Shown in pieces: positions 12,477 to 24,405 of a DNA stretch of 64,000 nt. The DNA is from Geosiphon pyriformis (Eukaryota; Glomeromycota; Glomeromycetes; Archaeosporales; Geosiphonaceae). How positions within the stretch are numbered: the stretch's first letter is position 1; every line of letters starts with the position of its first letter. The notes under the pieces are model-generated. The model did no database searches. It had not been told where the DNA came from and saw nothing but the letters and a program-made list of their open reading frames with translations. Made by a program: the position numbers and the translations under genes. Location: NCBI GenBank assembly GCA_016748015.1, contig JAAOMT010000435.1:43423-107422 (forward strand), written 5' to 3'.

Positions 12477-14146
12477 ATGGCCGAGACTCTCTCGCTTCGT
12501 GGGGCTTTGCAAGGTATTCATTTTCCGTTGTGTTAAAGAATGTCTTTGCTTTCCTGAGTAGCATTTTAAATCTTTTTCTTCGACTAGGTCATTCCGGTTG
12601 GGTGACTGCAATTGGTAGGTAAAATTTGGTTTGATGTACTGAGAAATTATTTACTGACTCTATTGGTAATTGTTTGACATTGCTTACTTACTTTTGACTT
12701 GGTTCCTCTTTTCTCTCACTAGCCACCACCTCCGAGAACCCAGATATGATATTATCAGCCTCTCGTGGTATGCGAAATTTTCACATTAGTTACGCTTGGA
12801 TATAGTCTTATCATCCCCTAAAAATTGATTGTATTGTTTTTTTTATCAATAAATGGATAATTTAGACAAGACAATCATTGTGTGGCATCTTATCCGTGAT
12901 GAGACCAATTATGGTGTCCCACGTAAAGCACTCACCGGTCACAACCACTTTGTTCAAGATGTGGTTATCTCATCTGATGGTCAATTTGCCTTGTCCGCTT
13001 CATGGGATAAGACTCTTCGGTTGTGGGACTTGAATACTGGAACAACCACTCGACAGTTTGTTGGTCATGAAAAAGATGTGCTTTCTGTTTCATTCTCTCC
13101 GGATAACAGACAAATAGTGTCCGGGTCACGGGACAAAACAATCAAATTGTGGAATACTTTGGGCGAGTGCAAATTCAATATTCAGGAAGATGGTCATTCT
13201 GAATGGGTCTCTTGTGTAAGATTTTCCCCGAATCCATCTAATCCTGTCATAGTTTCATGCGGTTGGGATAAATATGTCAAGGTAAACTTAATTGTGGATT
13301 TCAATTTTCAATTATTTAATTTATTCTAGAGACTCGATAATCAACTAGCATATATTAGATTTCATTGAGATCAAATCCAATCAATATGAATATTAAACTA
13401 GACTTTCAATAATATAGGTAAATACGGATAAATTCTGGCTAAACAGGAAGCCTTACCGATCAGATGGAATGATGTTTATTTTATAATATTTGCTACTTCA
13501 GAGGAAGCATTAATACTTCCCGTGAGACGAGAAATCCATATAGATTCTGACCCATATTTTTCATAGTGTTCCAAGTTTTGAACTTACAAATTTTCACTTA
13601 CAATTAATATAAAATTCTTTCTTATTTTAGGTTTGGGAGCTAACAAAATGCAAGCTTCGAACCAATCACATTGGACATACAGGCTACATCAACACCGTCA
13701 CTATTTCTCCTGATGGCTCTTTATGTGCATCTGGTGGCAAGGACAGCATTACTATGTTATGGGATTTAAACGAAGGGAAACATTTGTATTCTTTAGAGGC
13801 TGGTGATATCATCAACGCATTAGTGTTTAGTCCGAATCGTTATTGGCTATGTGCTGCTACCTCTTCTTATATCAGAATTTGGGATCTTGAGACGAAGATA
13901 GTCGTCGATGATTTGAAAGCAGCTTTTGAAAATGAAAGAGAAAATAAAAAGGATCAACATCAATGTATCTCCCTTGCTTGGTCTCCCGATGGAACTACTT
14001 TGTTTGCTGGATATACCGGTCTGTTTATTTTAATACTAAGTATTCTATCAAAATCTCGGTTATTAATTCTTGTTTTCTTTTTCTCCGTCATCCTTCCCGA
14101 TTTATTAGATAATCAAATTCGGGTGTGGCAGGTAACTAGGTCCTAG
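12477..14146 (+). CDS. RACK1: RACK1/Cpc2/Asc1-like WD40 ribosomal scaffold protein
   Basis: Exons 12477-12513, 12588-12614, 12723-12767, 12866-13281, 13631-14018 and 14109-14146 join in frame to 951 nt (316 aa), the usual RACK1 length. The start [20 protein letters not shown] is canonical. Seven WD40 blades follow, with GH...WD signatures such as [22 protein letters not shown] and RIWDLE, ending at [13 protein letters not shown]1 sits on the small-subunit head near the mRNA exit and links translation to kinase signalling. All five introns are GT-AG. The fourth (13282-13630, 349 nt) is much longer than the rest and holds a U24-like snoRNA. The gene looks intact. Confidence 0.96.
13464..13555 (+). 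ncRNA. U24-like box C/D snoRNA in RACK1 intron 4
   Basis: Inside the long RACK1 intron there is a C box (ATGATGT, 13469-13475) and a D box (CTGA, 13547-13550). They are flanked by a short terminal stem: ATGG at 13464-13467 pairs with CCAT at 13552-13555. The internal stretch ATTTGCTACTTCAGA (13488-13502) matches, from memory, the conserved antisense/D' part of yeast snR24 (U24), which guides 2'-O-methylation of large-subunit rRNA. GTGAGAC (13522-13528) fits a C' box. In budding yeast snR24 lies in the intron of ASC1, the RACK1 orthologue, so the host gene matches too. Expression is inferred, not seen. Confidence 0.85.
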
Positions 14147-17100
14147 TTTAATTTAAATGTATTAAGTACAATGAATAGCCTAAAAAGTACCATCCCGTTA
14201 TTAACCTAAGAAGGCGATAATAACATCTCAATTTAAAATAGAAAATATTTATATAGATTGCAATTGACCCTTTTGCATGGTTAATTAGGAGCTGGCTCAG
14301 CGATGATCGAAAACATGCTTCTACCTCGAGTATTTACCTTAATTTGATTGTTTTGGTTTCACAACTGAATGACATAATAGTGTGTAAGCAACCTTTAACG
14401 TGATCGGCTTAATCTTCCCTTGCTTTGAGTTTGATTAAATGTTTCATTTTCGAATTTTTGTCCCTGGGTTTCATGCAAGCTTTTCTTTTGCTGTTTTACA
14501 TTTTGGATTTTTGCTTTAAAAATATGAATTAAAAAATATGCTCGAGAGATGAATAATTTTTTGTCGAATGAAATTTAACGTCAAAGTTATCAAAAAAGGT
14601 AATTTTAATTGGCATAAGTGGCTGGTCACATAGTTATTGCGTGATCCATATTTAATGTATGAACATAAGTTTACATGGAAATAATTATTAGTTGAACTAC
14701 ACCATTAACAAAAAAAAATCAGATATAAACACAAATTTAATAATATATTTAAATTTTGAAGAAATAGTAGTTTTTTTTTTTAATTTTTAATTTACAAGTA
14801 TAATAAATATTGTAATTAAATTATACAAATTTCTAAAATTTATAACAGTAGCAATTTTAAGTAGTTTAAGCTAAAATTTATATTTTATATAATTAAATTA
14901 GAATTTGCAAAATTTTATTAAAATAATAAGTTTATTTAAATTTACATTGATTTTTAAAAAATTAACAAGTATTTTAGTAAAAAAAAAGTATTAAATATAA
15001 AATAATTTTACAAAAAAGTTGTATAAAAAAAGTATTTTATAACATTTAACAAAATAATAGTTTCAATATTTAAAATAAATACAATTTATAAATCTTTTTT
15101 TTTGCTAAAAACAAATAATTTGCACATGTTTAATTACTAACTTTAAACATATTAGCTTTTATTTAAATTATTAAATTTAAGATAATAATTATTATAAAAA
15201 TTTTAAATATTAAATATTTTATTATTAAGTTTTGATATTTTATAAAAACATTTAAATTTGTACAAATTAATAATTAAATCAGAATTTAAATTAATTATGA
15301 ATTTTTAAAATATAATTTAATATATTTAAAATTTTTATTATTGAAAATAATTATTTTTTTGTTGTAATAAATATGATTTAATTATTAATTATAATTTCAA
15401 AATTATTTTATTTTATAAATAGTTATAACTTATATTTTTTTATATATAACCAGTTATTTAAGTTAATCAAATTAAATTACATTAAATTTACCAAAACAAA
15501 TTTATTGAATACTGTTATTTTCTATATAATTGCAATTAAATTATTATTATTATTAGGTTTATTGAAAATTTTAATTATTTTTTTTAATATTGTTAATATT
15601 AAATTTATTATAAATACTATTGTTAATAAAAACTATTAAATTTTTAATAGGTTATTTATTTTAAAAGTATTTTTTATACTTAAAACTATATAATATTAAA
15701 CTTATAATAAAATAAATAATTTTATATTAATAAATTTATATAGTTATTTTGTTTTAAAAGTTTATTTTTTTATAGCAATTTTTAATAGTAAATTTTTTTA
15801 AAAATATGTACTTATTTTGCTATAAAAATTATTTTTTTTACAAAAATCTTAATTTTAGACTTTTTAATAATATAAAAAAAACCAAAAATAATTTTATTAA
15901 AAAAAAGATATTTTTTATTTAAATTTAAAACAACTAAATTATTATTGTAAATAATAATTAATTAATTTGACATAATAGTTAAATTAGTAAATTTAAAATC
16001 ATTAATTATAAAAGAAGTTTGGTTTTTAAAATATAACTTTATTTTATTAATTTATAGTAATTAATTAATTAATTTTTTATTTAATATATTTTTTTATATA
16101 TATTTGGTTATAATACAATTTATTTATTTTTGCTAATATTTTTATAAACTTTTAGAAAACTAAATGTATATTTTAACAAATTACAAATTATTTTAATAAA
16201 TTATTAAATAAATTATTAAACTTTTAAATATTTTGATAAATTTTTGAATATTATATAATTTAAAATATTACATAATCTAATTATTATGTTTAATAACATT
16301 TGTGTATTATACAAATTAAATTATTAATTAAATAATAATGTTTAATAATTTGACTAAATAATAATAATAAAAATAATAATAATCTTATATATTAATTAAT
16401 AATAAAAATTATAAGAGTAATTTTATATTAATTAATAATTAAATTTCCATTTAGTAATATTAAAAACAAAACCAGTTAATTATTATTATCTAGTAAAAAT
16501 TACGAATTTGAAAATTTTTAAAATACCTGATATTATATTATTTGTTAATTTCTAATATTTAATTAATTATTTATGCTATATATTAATTATTACTTATTTT
16601 TTTTATATTATTTTATAAGTAATAATGTGTAAATCTAAATTAAACAATTTTATATCTGATTTTCGAAACAAATATTGGTTAAAACATTATTATATCATTC
16701 TAATTATTAAGAAAATTTTTTTTTTGAAAATTAAAATAAGATCAAAAATTATTTAATATAATTAATAATAAAATAGTTAATATTATAATTAATAAAAATA
16801 TTAATTTTCTATTTTTTTTGTTATATATTGTTTTTAAAAAATACTTAATTGCTTTTAATAATTTAATAATTTTAAATAATACTAGAAGATTTGTTTATTA
16901 TATTTATAAATTAATCACATATTTTAAAAGATTAATTCAAAAACCAGATTTATTAATATGTTAATTATTAAAAATATTAATTAAAAACTTATATTTATAA
17001 TATAATATTTTGATTTATACATATTAATTAAGCATATTAACCAAATTTTTATTGATTTATGCACATTTATTATAAAAATTATACACAAAAAACCACTAAT

Positions 17101-17946
17101 TATTGTTTAAAAAAACTTTATATTTAAGTATTAAATATATAAATTATAATAAAATAAAGTTCTATAATTATATTTTTATATATATAATAATTAATAATAC
17201 TTTTTAAATAGAATTATTTAATTATTTTAAGTTATAAAAATTTTAATCTAAATTTTTAATCTAAAATTTTTATTAATTTATTTATGATATTTTAGTTTTT
17301 GTATAATTATACTAATAATAATTAACTATATATAATTTTTTATAAGAATTTTATTTTTAAAAGCTAATATTAATAATTTTTGATAATATTATAAACATAT
17401 ATAATTGCCATATATTAAACATAGATTAAATTTGAAATCATATAATTTGTTGTTTAATAATATTGGTTTTTTGTTAATATAAATAAATTTGTATGTTTTT
17501 ATTTAGAAGTATTATCTAATTATTAAGTATTTAAGAAAGTTTTTTATTTGTTTTTGGTTTTAAAATAAGTTATACTTTTTTTCGAATATTAATACTAGTG
17601 TTTCTGTTTTTATAAGCATATAATATAATTTTGATTAACTTAAATAATTAATTACATGTAATTATTATATAAGTTATGTTTATTTTAAAATATTTATTAT
17701 TGTATTATAATAGATAGTTATTGAGTTTTACTCATTAAATAAATAAATAAATAAATAAATAATATTAAAATAAGTATTTTATTTTTTGCTTAATAATAAT
17801 TATTGTATTTTAAGTTTTAATAAATTTAAAAATTTATTAAATAACAATATAATTAAAACAAAAAACCGAAATTGAAAAAATTATTTTTTAAAATTTCAAA
17901 AAATTTACTGTTGTTATTTAAAAATAATAAAAATAATAAAAATAAA

Positions 17947-17994
<48 letters not shown>

Positions 17995-19661
17995 TATTAT
18001 TATTATTACAAAAATTTAATACAAATTTATTGTTAAAACTTTTATTAAATGTAAATATAATATTAAGATTATTTTTGGTTTAAAAAATTTTGAACGAAAA
18101 ATTTTTTCAGTTAAAAGCAAAAAAAAATGAGTTGACAATAATTAAAAACTGCTTTAATTTTGTATTATTTAAAAATACTTTTAAATTATTATTATTATTA
18201 TTATTATTAAAACTTTTTATTTGTTGTTTTTTTTTTAGTTATAAATAGCAAAAATACTGTTGTTTTTTTTTTGCATTGGTTGTAAACATAAAATTAATAA
18301 GATTAGAAAACCAAAAAAGTAATTCAATATTTTTTTAGTAAAATATTGAATAATAATAATAATATTTTTATAATATTTTTAATTTAAATAATAAATTTTA
18401 AAAATTTTAGTTTTTTACAATGCAAAAGTTTTTGTTTAATTAACCAAACCCAAAATCATGTTTATTCAATTTTATTTTATTAATACAGTTGATAAAAAAT
18501 TAATTTTTAAGTTTATTAGATTTTAAATAATTAATTTTTATTTACATCAATAAAATAAAATAACATAAAATAAAATAAAGAGTTCAAGAAATAATTTTAA
18601 ATTGGATTTTGTTGATATTATTAATTGTTGGGCAATTAAGTTAGGTGTAAATAGTCAAGTATTCAAATTTTATGTAAAACTTTAAAAAAAAAAATGAAAA
18701 AAAGTAATTTCCAATTGATGATACAATTTAAATCTCGTACCGTGAACTAACCAACTAATCACAACCAACTAACTAATTAACTAACTAATTAACTAACTAA
18801 TTAACTAACTAATTGACTGACTGATTATTGATTAGTTATTTCAATATCATATCTTTCCCTATCTGGCAATGAATAAGGCTTTAAATAATATTGTTGTTAG
18901 TGTTTGTGGCTTAATTCTTGTTATGTTTTTCCGCGATACAAGTTACTTAGATTGAGAGTCACATTAAGAACGGGGAATCGTGGATTTTCTTGATTGGCTG
19001 AAAAAAAAAAGTAATAGTTAAATTTTTAGGTTTTTTTTAGGTTTTTTCTTCAGTCCCTTAAATAACTTTGAATGAGTAAAAAATTGTACCAGATCGTTTT
19101 ATGTATTAATCAAATCTATAAATCAATAAAGTTATTCTAATTATCTTCCTCTTTTAATAATTAGGTCAATAGATTCAGTTAGCAGGAAAAGATAGGCTTC
19201 AAGACTGTACAGAATCTTTAGAAATTGATGTTGAGGAAAAATTTTGGGCAAAAATTTACAGATAAAGATCAATAATTTAATAGATGAGTCAATATCCAAA
19301 AATTTTCAACATCTTTCTGCAAAATTAATGACAAGAAAAAAAATGAGAATTCAAAAAAAAAACCATTATTAAAAAAGAATCTCATATAAATTATAAAAAC
19401 TTTCACACGACTACGACTATTTTTGTAATCAACTACAACTATTAATCAACTTTGTCAATACAATAAGATTTATCATAAACATGAAGAAAGGGTTTGTAGA
19501 CAAAGGATACAAAGATAATCAATCCATTATTTCTAAAATTATTTCAAACTGTGACAACAGTAGGGGGGGCAGCATTTTTTTAAAGAAAATTGGTAACATA
19601 CGAAGTAAAGTGTTCAAAAATGATTTTGGAGAAAAAATTTTTGCTGGTATTTTTAAATTAT
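14147..19661. other. 5.5 kb A+T-rich gene desert with microsatellites
   Basis: Overwhelmingly A+T with homopolymer runs and no credible coding exon. It includes an AAT tract switching to ATT (17947-18007) that can fold back on itself, and a 12-bp repeat related to AACTAACTAATT (about 18743-18826). From about 18850 the composition becomes more mixed. A 67-codon open frame at 19481-19684 has no recognisable feature and overlaps the end of the next gene on the opposite strand, so I do not call it. Confidence 0.6.
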
Positions 19662-20716
19662 TTATACTATGTAGAGAACGGTAAGGGCAATTAAGATTAG
19701 AGGAGCGAATAGATTATAAATAATAGGCATGGAACTTGCAGCGTTGTTTGAGTTAGTGTTGATGTTACCGCCAGTTGCTCTGAAATGATAAGTGAGGAAT
19801 TGTTAGGGGATCATTTAAAGATATATCTCTATCTCAATTTCAATTTCAATTTCAAAATCTCTTCCGAATCCTTACCTTGGAGATGTGGAAGTGGTGGTTG
19901 TGGATGAAGATTTTGAAGAACCAGCTGAGGAAGAGGTGGGAGAAGAAGATGAGGAACCAGAACTAGAAGAGGTGTTAGAAGTAGTGCTACCTTTACCAGT
20001 GCTAGTCGAAGGTCCGTTGGATTTAGAACCGCTGCTGCTGCTGCTGCTATTATTGTTATTATTATCATTATTGTTGGAGGAATTTGAACCGGCAGTGATT
20101 TGGAAATCACCAGAGTAGACATTTTGACTAGTACCCTGTAAAATTAAATTGTAAGTTCCTGGATCGGCATCCACGTTCCATTGATATGATCTTTGGTTGA
20201 GGAGAACATCTGACAAGAGTATTTGGCTATTCCCTGTATTCTTGTTACGGAGAAGGAGAGATCCTTTGGCATCATCTGGACCATCCCATGTCCACGTAAT
20301 TGCTACTTTACTTCCTTTTGGTTGATTAAATGGTGTATTGATACTCAATTCTAAAAAAAAAGTCAATAAAATGTTAGAGGTTAGAATATACTTGTTAAGG
20401 TATCTTATGTGGTGGTACAGGGAAACGTCTTGAGAGTTATCAGTATTTTGGTGAAAAAAGGAAATTTAAATAATTTCTTCCTTCGCAGAGACTCAATATT
20501 TTTGGATATTACTTGAGGAAGAAACCAAAAGAACCGAAGCAAACATATGACAACACACTTTTCTCAGACATTTCGTTCAAACCAAAAACCGAAACTTTCT
20601 AACGTATGTAAAAACCTGTTGCAAAATATAATTTCATTTATTACTTTACCTGCACTAACTAACGCCAATAAAGTGAATAATAAAGCAAGAAAAACAATAG
20701 GGCGACCCATTTTCAT
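19662..20716 (-). CDS. Kre9/Knh1-like Ser/Thr-rich GPI-anchored cell-surface protein
   Basis: Exons on the minus strand: 20716-20650, 20350-19876 and 19779-19662, giving 219 aa. The first ATG of MKMGRPIVFLALLFTLLALV was chosen; Met3 is an alternative. A hydrophobic signal peptide ends near LVSA, at the first intron. Residues about 24-110 match the Kre9/Knh1-like N-terminal domain found in Ser/Thr-rich GPI-anchored membrane proteins (SINTPFNQPKGSKVAITWTW, then SYQWNVDADPGTYNL and YSGDFQITAG). A long low-complexity Ser/Thr/Asn/Gly stalk, likely O-glycosylated, follows. The end is a small-residue site (NNAASS) and a hydrophobic tail (LFAPLILIALTVLYIV), typical for GPI attachment. Likely role: cell-wall or plasma-membrane surface protein; the exact function is unknown. 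Confidence 0.88.
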
Positions 20717-21567
20717 GAAGAGGAAGAGTAAGTTCTTTTACAAATTATGCTCTAGAAAAAGAAAAGAGAGGGAAGGAATATATATGTGAGGATGTGCGGG
20801 AGCGTGTGGGTCTGTGTGTATATATATATGTGTGTGTGTGTATGTGTCTGTGTGTGTATCTGTCTGTGTGGACAGGAGCGGTTTTCAAGTAAGGCCAAAT
20901 GGGTTTCTTTCTTTATTTTTCTATTAGAATTTAATTGAAACAACAACAAAATAATAATATTAATAATAATGATAATGATAATGGGAAAGGATTATCTCGC
21001 GAGAAAAAATGTTAACTAATGGGATGAAGACTGAAGTAATTTTCTTTTTTTTTTTCTTACTTTCAGAATATCGGAAAGGAAGGTAGGATCGAGCTTGGGT
21101 ATTTATAATTATGATAGTGATAGCAAACAAAAAACTTGAAACTGTAAAGATGGGAATTTCTGAAACTTTATTGTATTTAGTAAACGAAAAATATATAATA
21201 GTTATTGTTATTGTTTCAAAATAAAAAAAATAAATAAAACTTTTAATTCTTTTACAGTTTTTTTTTTTTATATCAGTGTTCCCAATTTAAAAAAGGTTTT
21301 CTTTGATGGATAACCGATACATAACAGGGGACTATGTGTTAAACCAACAATGAAAAGGGAAATGACAACTCGGGGTCGACACACAAATTTGGCGAGGCGC
21401 AAAAAAAAATCTTAAACTTGAGGTATGTAATATGATGTATGCATGTGCAGTAAGTAGGTTTACTGTTTACTTTGACTTCGATTAATGGAAAAGAATCTTC
21501 AAAAAAAGGTATTTTGGTATTTAATGGGATACTGTTGACTTTTTATGATTGATATATTAAATGATTT

Positions 21568-21637
21568 GGGGGGTGGGGGGGGGGGGGGGGGGGGGGGGGG
21601 GTTTTTTTTTTTTTTTTNNNNNNNNNNNNNNNNNNNN
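21568..21637. repeat. Poly-G and poly-T run with 20-base assembly gap
   Basis: A run of about 30 G (one T near its start) is followed by 17 T and 20 N (21618-21637), then more T. The homopolymers are the likely reason the assembly broke here. The tract could form a G-quadruplex but its true length is unknown. Confidence 0.8.
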
Positions 21638-22460
21638 AAGAGGAGTTTTTTTTTTTTTTTGAATACATTTACTTTGATTCTCTTAAATAAGAACACTGGA
21701 ATGATGATATGCATATTTTCTAACAAAATGCATTGATCGAAATGTTGGGATCATGTAATAGGGATTTGTTAAAGGCCAAAAGATTAGCAAATTCATGAAA
21801 AGGGATAAAAAAATTTTTTTTCCAAAGGGTCTATAATTCTAAATGATCGATGTTCGATCGATCAGTTCGTCGGCCTTTGTTAATATAAAGCATACGTAAT
21901 TAACAAAAAAACCAAAAAAGTGTAATAATAATAAAAACTTTTTAAAGTATTTCAAAAGACGTCAGCCTGCCCGAAATGTGAAATCAAGAATTTTTTTTTT
22001 TTAAAATTATTTAATTTATTATTACTATTACCAAAATCAAAATCAAAATCAAAACACCACCACCACTGCCACTATTATTACAAAAAAAGTATTTTTTATT
22101 AATTTAGCCTGGTAAAGGCAACTAAAGAAAATTTTTTTTTAAGCGATTCAGGATTGCTAATAAAATTTATGAATCAACCAAATATTTTTGGAAAATTATC
22201 ATCCATTCAATTTCTTATACTCGAGAAATTTTTTTTTTTTTTTAAACTGTCTATAGAGATTAAAAGAGTTACATACATACAAACGTTTTTTCTCCACATT
22301 TTTTTTTGTATTCTGAAATTAATTATTTACGGAGGTCAAAGTTCGAAAAAAAGGTTATGTGAATGATGGATTAATTGTTTTCCATATTTTTTTTATTTTT
22401 TGTTAATAATTTCTAGTAGAACCTCGTTTTATTTTTAACACCAACTATTGCTAATAGTAA

Positions 22461-22483
22461 ACAACAACAATAACAACAACAAC

Positions 22484-22540
<57 letters not shown>
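22461..22540. repeat. AAC/AAT microsatellite
   Basis: A short AAC-rich block grades into about 18 uninterrupted AAT units. It produces spurious poly-Asn and poly-Leu frames on the two strands. Confidence 0.9.
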
Positions 22541-22541
<1 letters not shown>

Positions 22542-22909
22542 TTAATAATAATGTTATTACTATTATTATTAATATTAACATCATCACCTTCTCTTTCAAC
22601 CCATCAAAGCACAATGGCATATTAAATAATTGGTATAGTGTGGTGTTAAATCTCTTTTCCCTATTTGAAACATATTTTCCGCGTTAACCTCAAAAAGTTT
22701 TGGAAATTACTTCATGTTTAAAACTCGCGCGATATCTCATCCAATAATTTTCCCAAGATCCTTCAGATTTTTTAAGTAGCCGTTAATCTCGGGGTTGATT
22801 GATTGATTGGTTGGTTGGTTGGTTGGTCGGTCGGTTCTAGTGAATTACTCCTCGTTCTATTTTTATTTATTAAACATTTATACTAATTTACCCTCTTGGC
22901 ATTCTATTA

Positions 22910-22944
<35 letters not shown>

Positions 22945-24405
22945 TAAAAAAAACACCAGTATTTGAAATGTGTTCTGTAGACTGTATTACGAGGGAGACC
23001 GACGTGTTGTGTCCCATTTATTTGTCTCATAATTTTGTTATTTCACATTAACCAGCATGAATTTTAAAAAGAGATAATCCCAGCCAGCCAGCCAGCCAGC
23101 CAAGAAAAGATCTTGACTTTTTTAAGGTAAAAAAAGAATGACAAATTTCTAAAAGAAATGCTCGAGTTCAAGATTTTCTTTGAAAAACCAAAAATCAATT
23201 CCCTTTTCGGTGATTAAAAGTCGGGCTTTTCGAGTAACACGGGTAGTTTTCCAACGTTTCCTATGATCTACTGGTCATTTGCCTTTAAACAAAGTTGGTT
23301 CAAAAGAATCAGGGGGTCAAGAATCTTATCAATTGCGTAACCTTTGAATCAGAAATTTCGGATCAAAGTATTTTCTGAAAATATAATGACGATAATATGA
23401 TCAGTGACCAACATCTTGCATGTCCTAACCGTCTTACTAATTCTTTTTGTGCAATTTTCCCACAAACAATTTTAGTTTGAGAAACGGGTTTGACTTTACC
23501 GAGAATAGGCTACTCTAGATATTGCTGAAATCTTTCCAAATAAAATTAATACCAGAATTTTTTTTTGTTTACTTGAAAAACCAATTATAAATGGGTTTTA
23601 ATAATGGAGATAAAAAAAATAGGTGGTCGAAAATAATTATCATCATCATCATCATCATTATTATTATTTTTAATTTTTTTTTTTGATACATGTATTATCA
23701 TATTATGTTATTATATTATCATCTAAATGTCAAATATGATAATCAAAAAGAATTTCCGAAAACTTGTCTTATCCAAGTTGAATTCTTTTTTTTTTTTTTT
23801 AAATGTATAAAAAAAGGTTTACCTTATGAAAAACATTTAAAAAAATTATTATCCATGATGCTGTGAAATATTTATTATTGTAAAAATTTGTAATTAACTA
23901 AATATTTGCATATACATTAAACTTTTTTAATAAAAACCAATTCTCCGTATAACGGGAATTCAAAAAAGATTTTGACGGTTTAAAATTTTAATTTATTTAA
24001 CATTATAAAAAGAAATTAAAAATTTATATAAATTTCATGTTAAAAAAAAAAAACAACAACAACCAGACTCTTTGAATCTAATCGAATTAATTAATTTTTA
24101 AATAACCTACGATCCATTCCATATCACAATAAACAAAATTACATTTATCATTAAAAATAATAATTTATCATTTAATTTATCATATATATGTATATGTATA
24201 TATATATATATTAATAAATCATAATATTTTTTAAGTCCCAAAATATTGAAAATTCATTTTCTTTAAATAATTAAAATAATATCATACCAAATTTCAAAAT
24301 ATCAAATTCAAAGATCTTTGACGATTGCCGATCAATTTCTAATTGAAAATTTGTCCCGACTTCCATCACTCATATCTTTTGCCTGTTTCTTTTAGCCAAA
24401 AAAGG

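Larger units (their letters stand above)
20717..24405. other. Intergenic region rich in microsatellites
   Basis: No coding exon is supported in this 3.7 kb. It separates the start of the GPI-protein gene from the start of the dihydroorotate dehydrogenase gene, so it should hold both promoters. Repeats seen: TG/TA (20811-20870), poly-G next to an assembly gap (21568-21637), AAC/AAT (22461-22540), GATT/GGTT (22795-22836), ATT (22907-22943), CAGC/CAGC-type tetramers (23080-23102) and ATC (23639-23668). Open frames of poly-Asn, poly-Leu or poly-Gly here are products of these repeats. Confidence 0.6.

Noticed and set aside
19481-19684. 67-aa plus-strand ORF.
   Set aside because: No domain, A/T-driven residues, and it overlaps the 3' exon of the GPI-protein gene on the other strand.
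19829-20122. Leu/Pro-rich and Glu-rich frames overlapping the GPI-protein gene.
   Set aside because: They are other-frame readings of its Ser/Thr/Asn-codon repeats.
21499-21736. Poly-Pro and poly-Gly frames across the assembly gap.
   Set aside because: Products of the poly-G and poly-T runs and unknown bases.
22435-22687. Poly-Leu and poly-Asn proteins.
   Set aside because: Direct translations of an AAT/ATT microsatellite.
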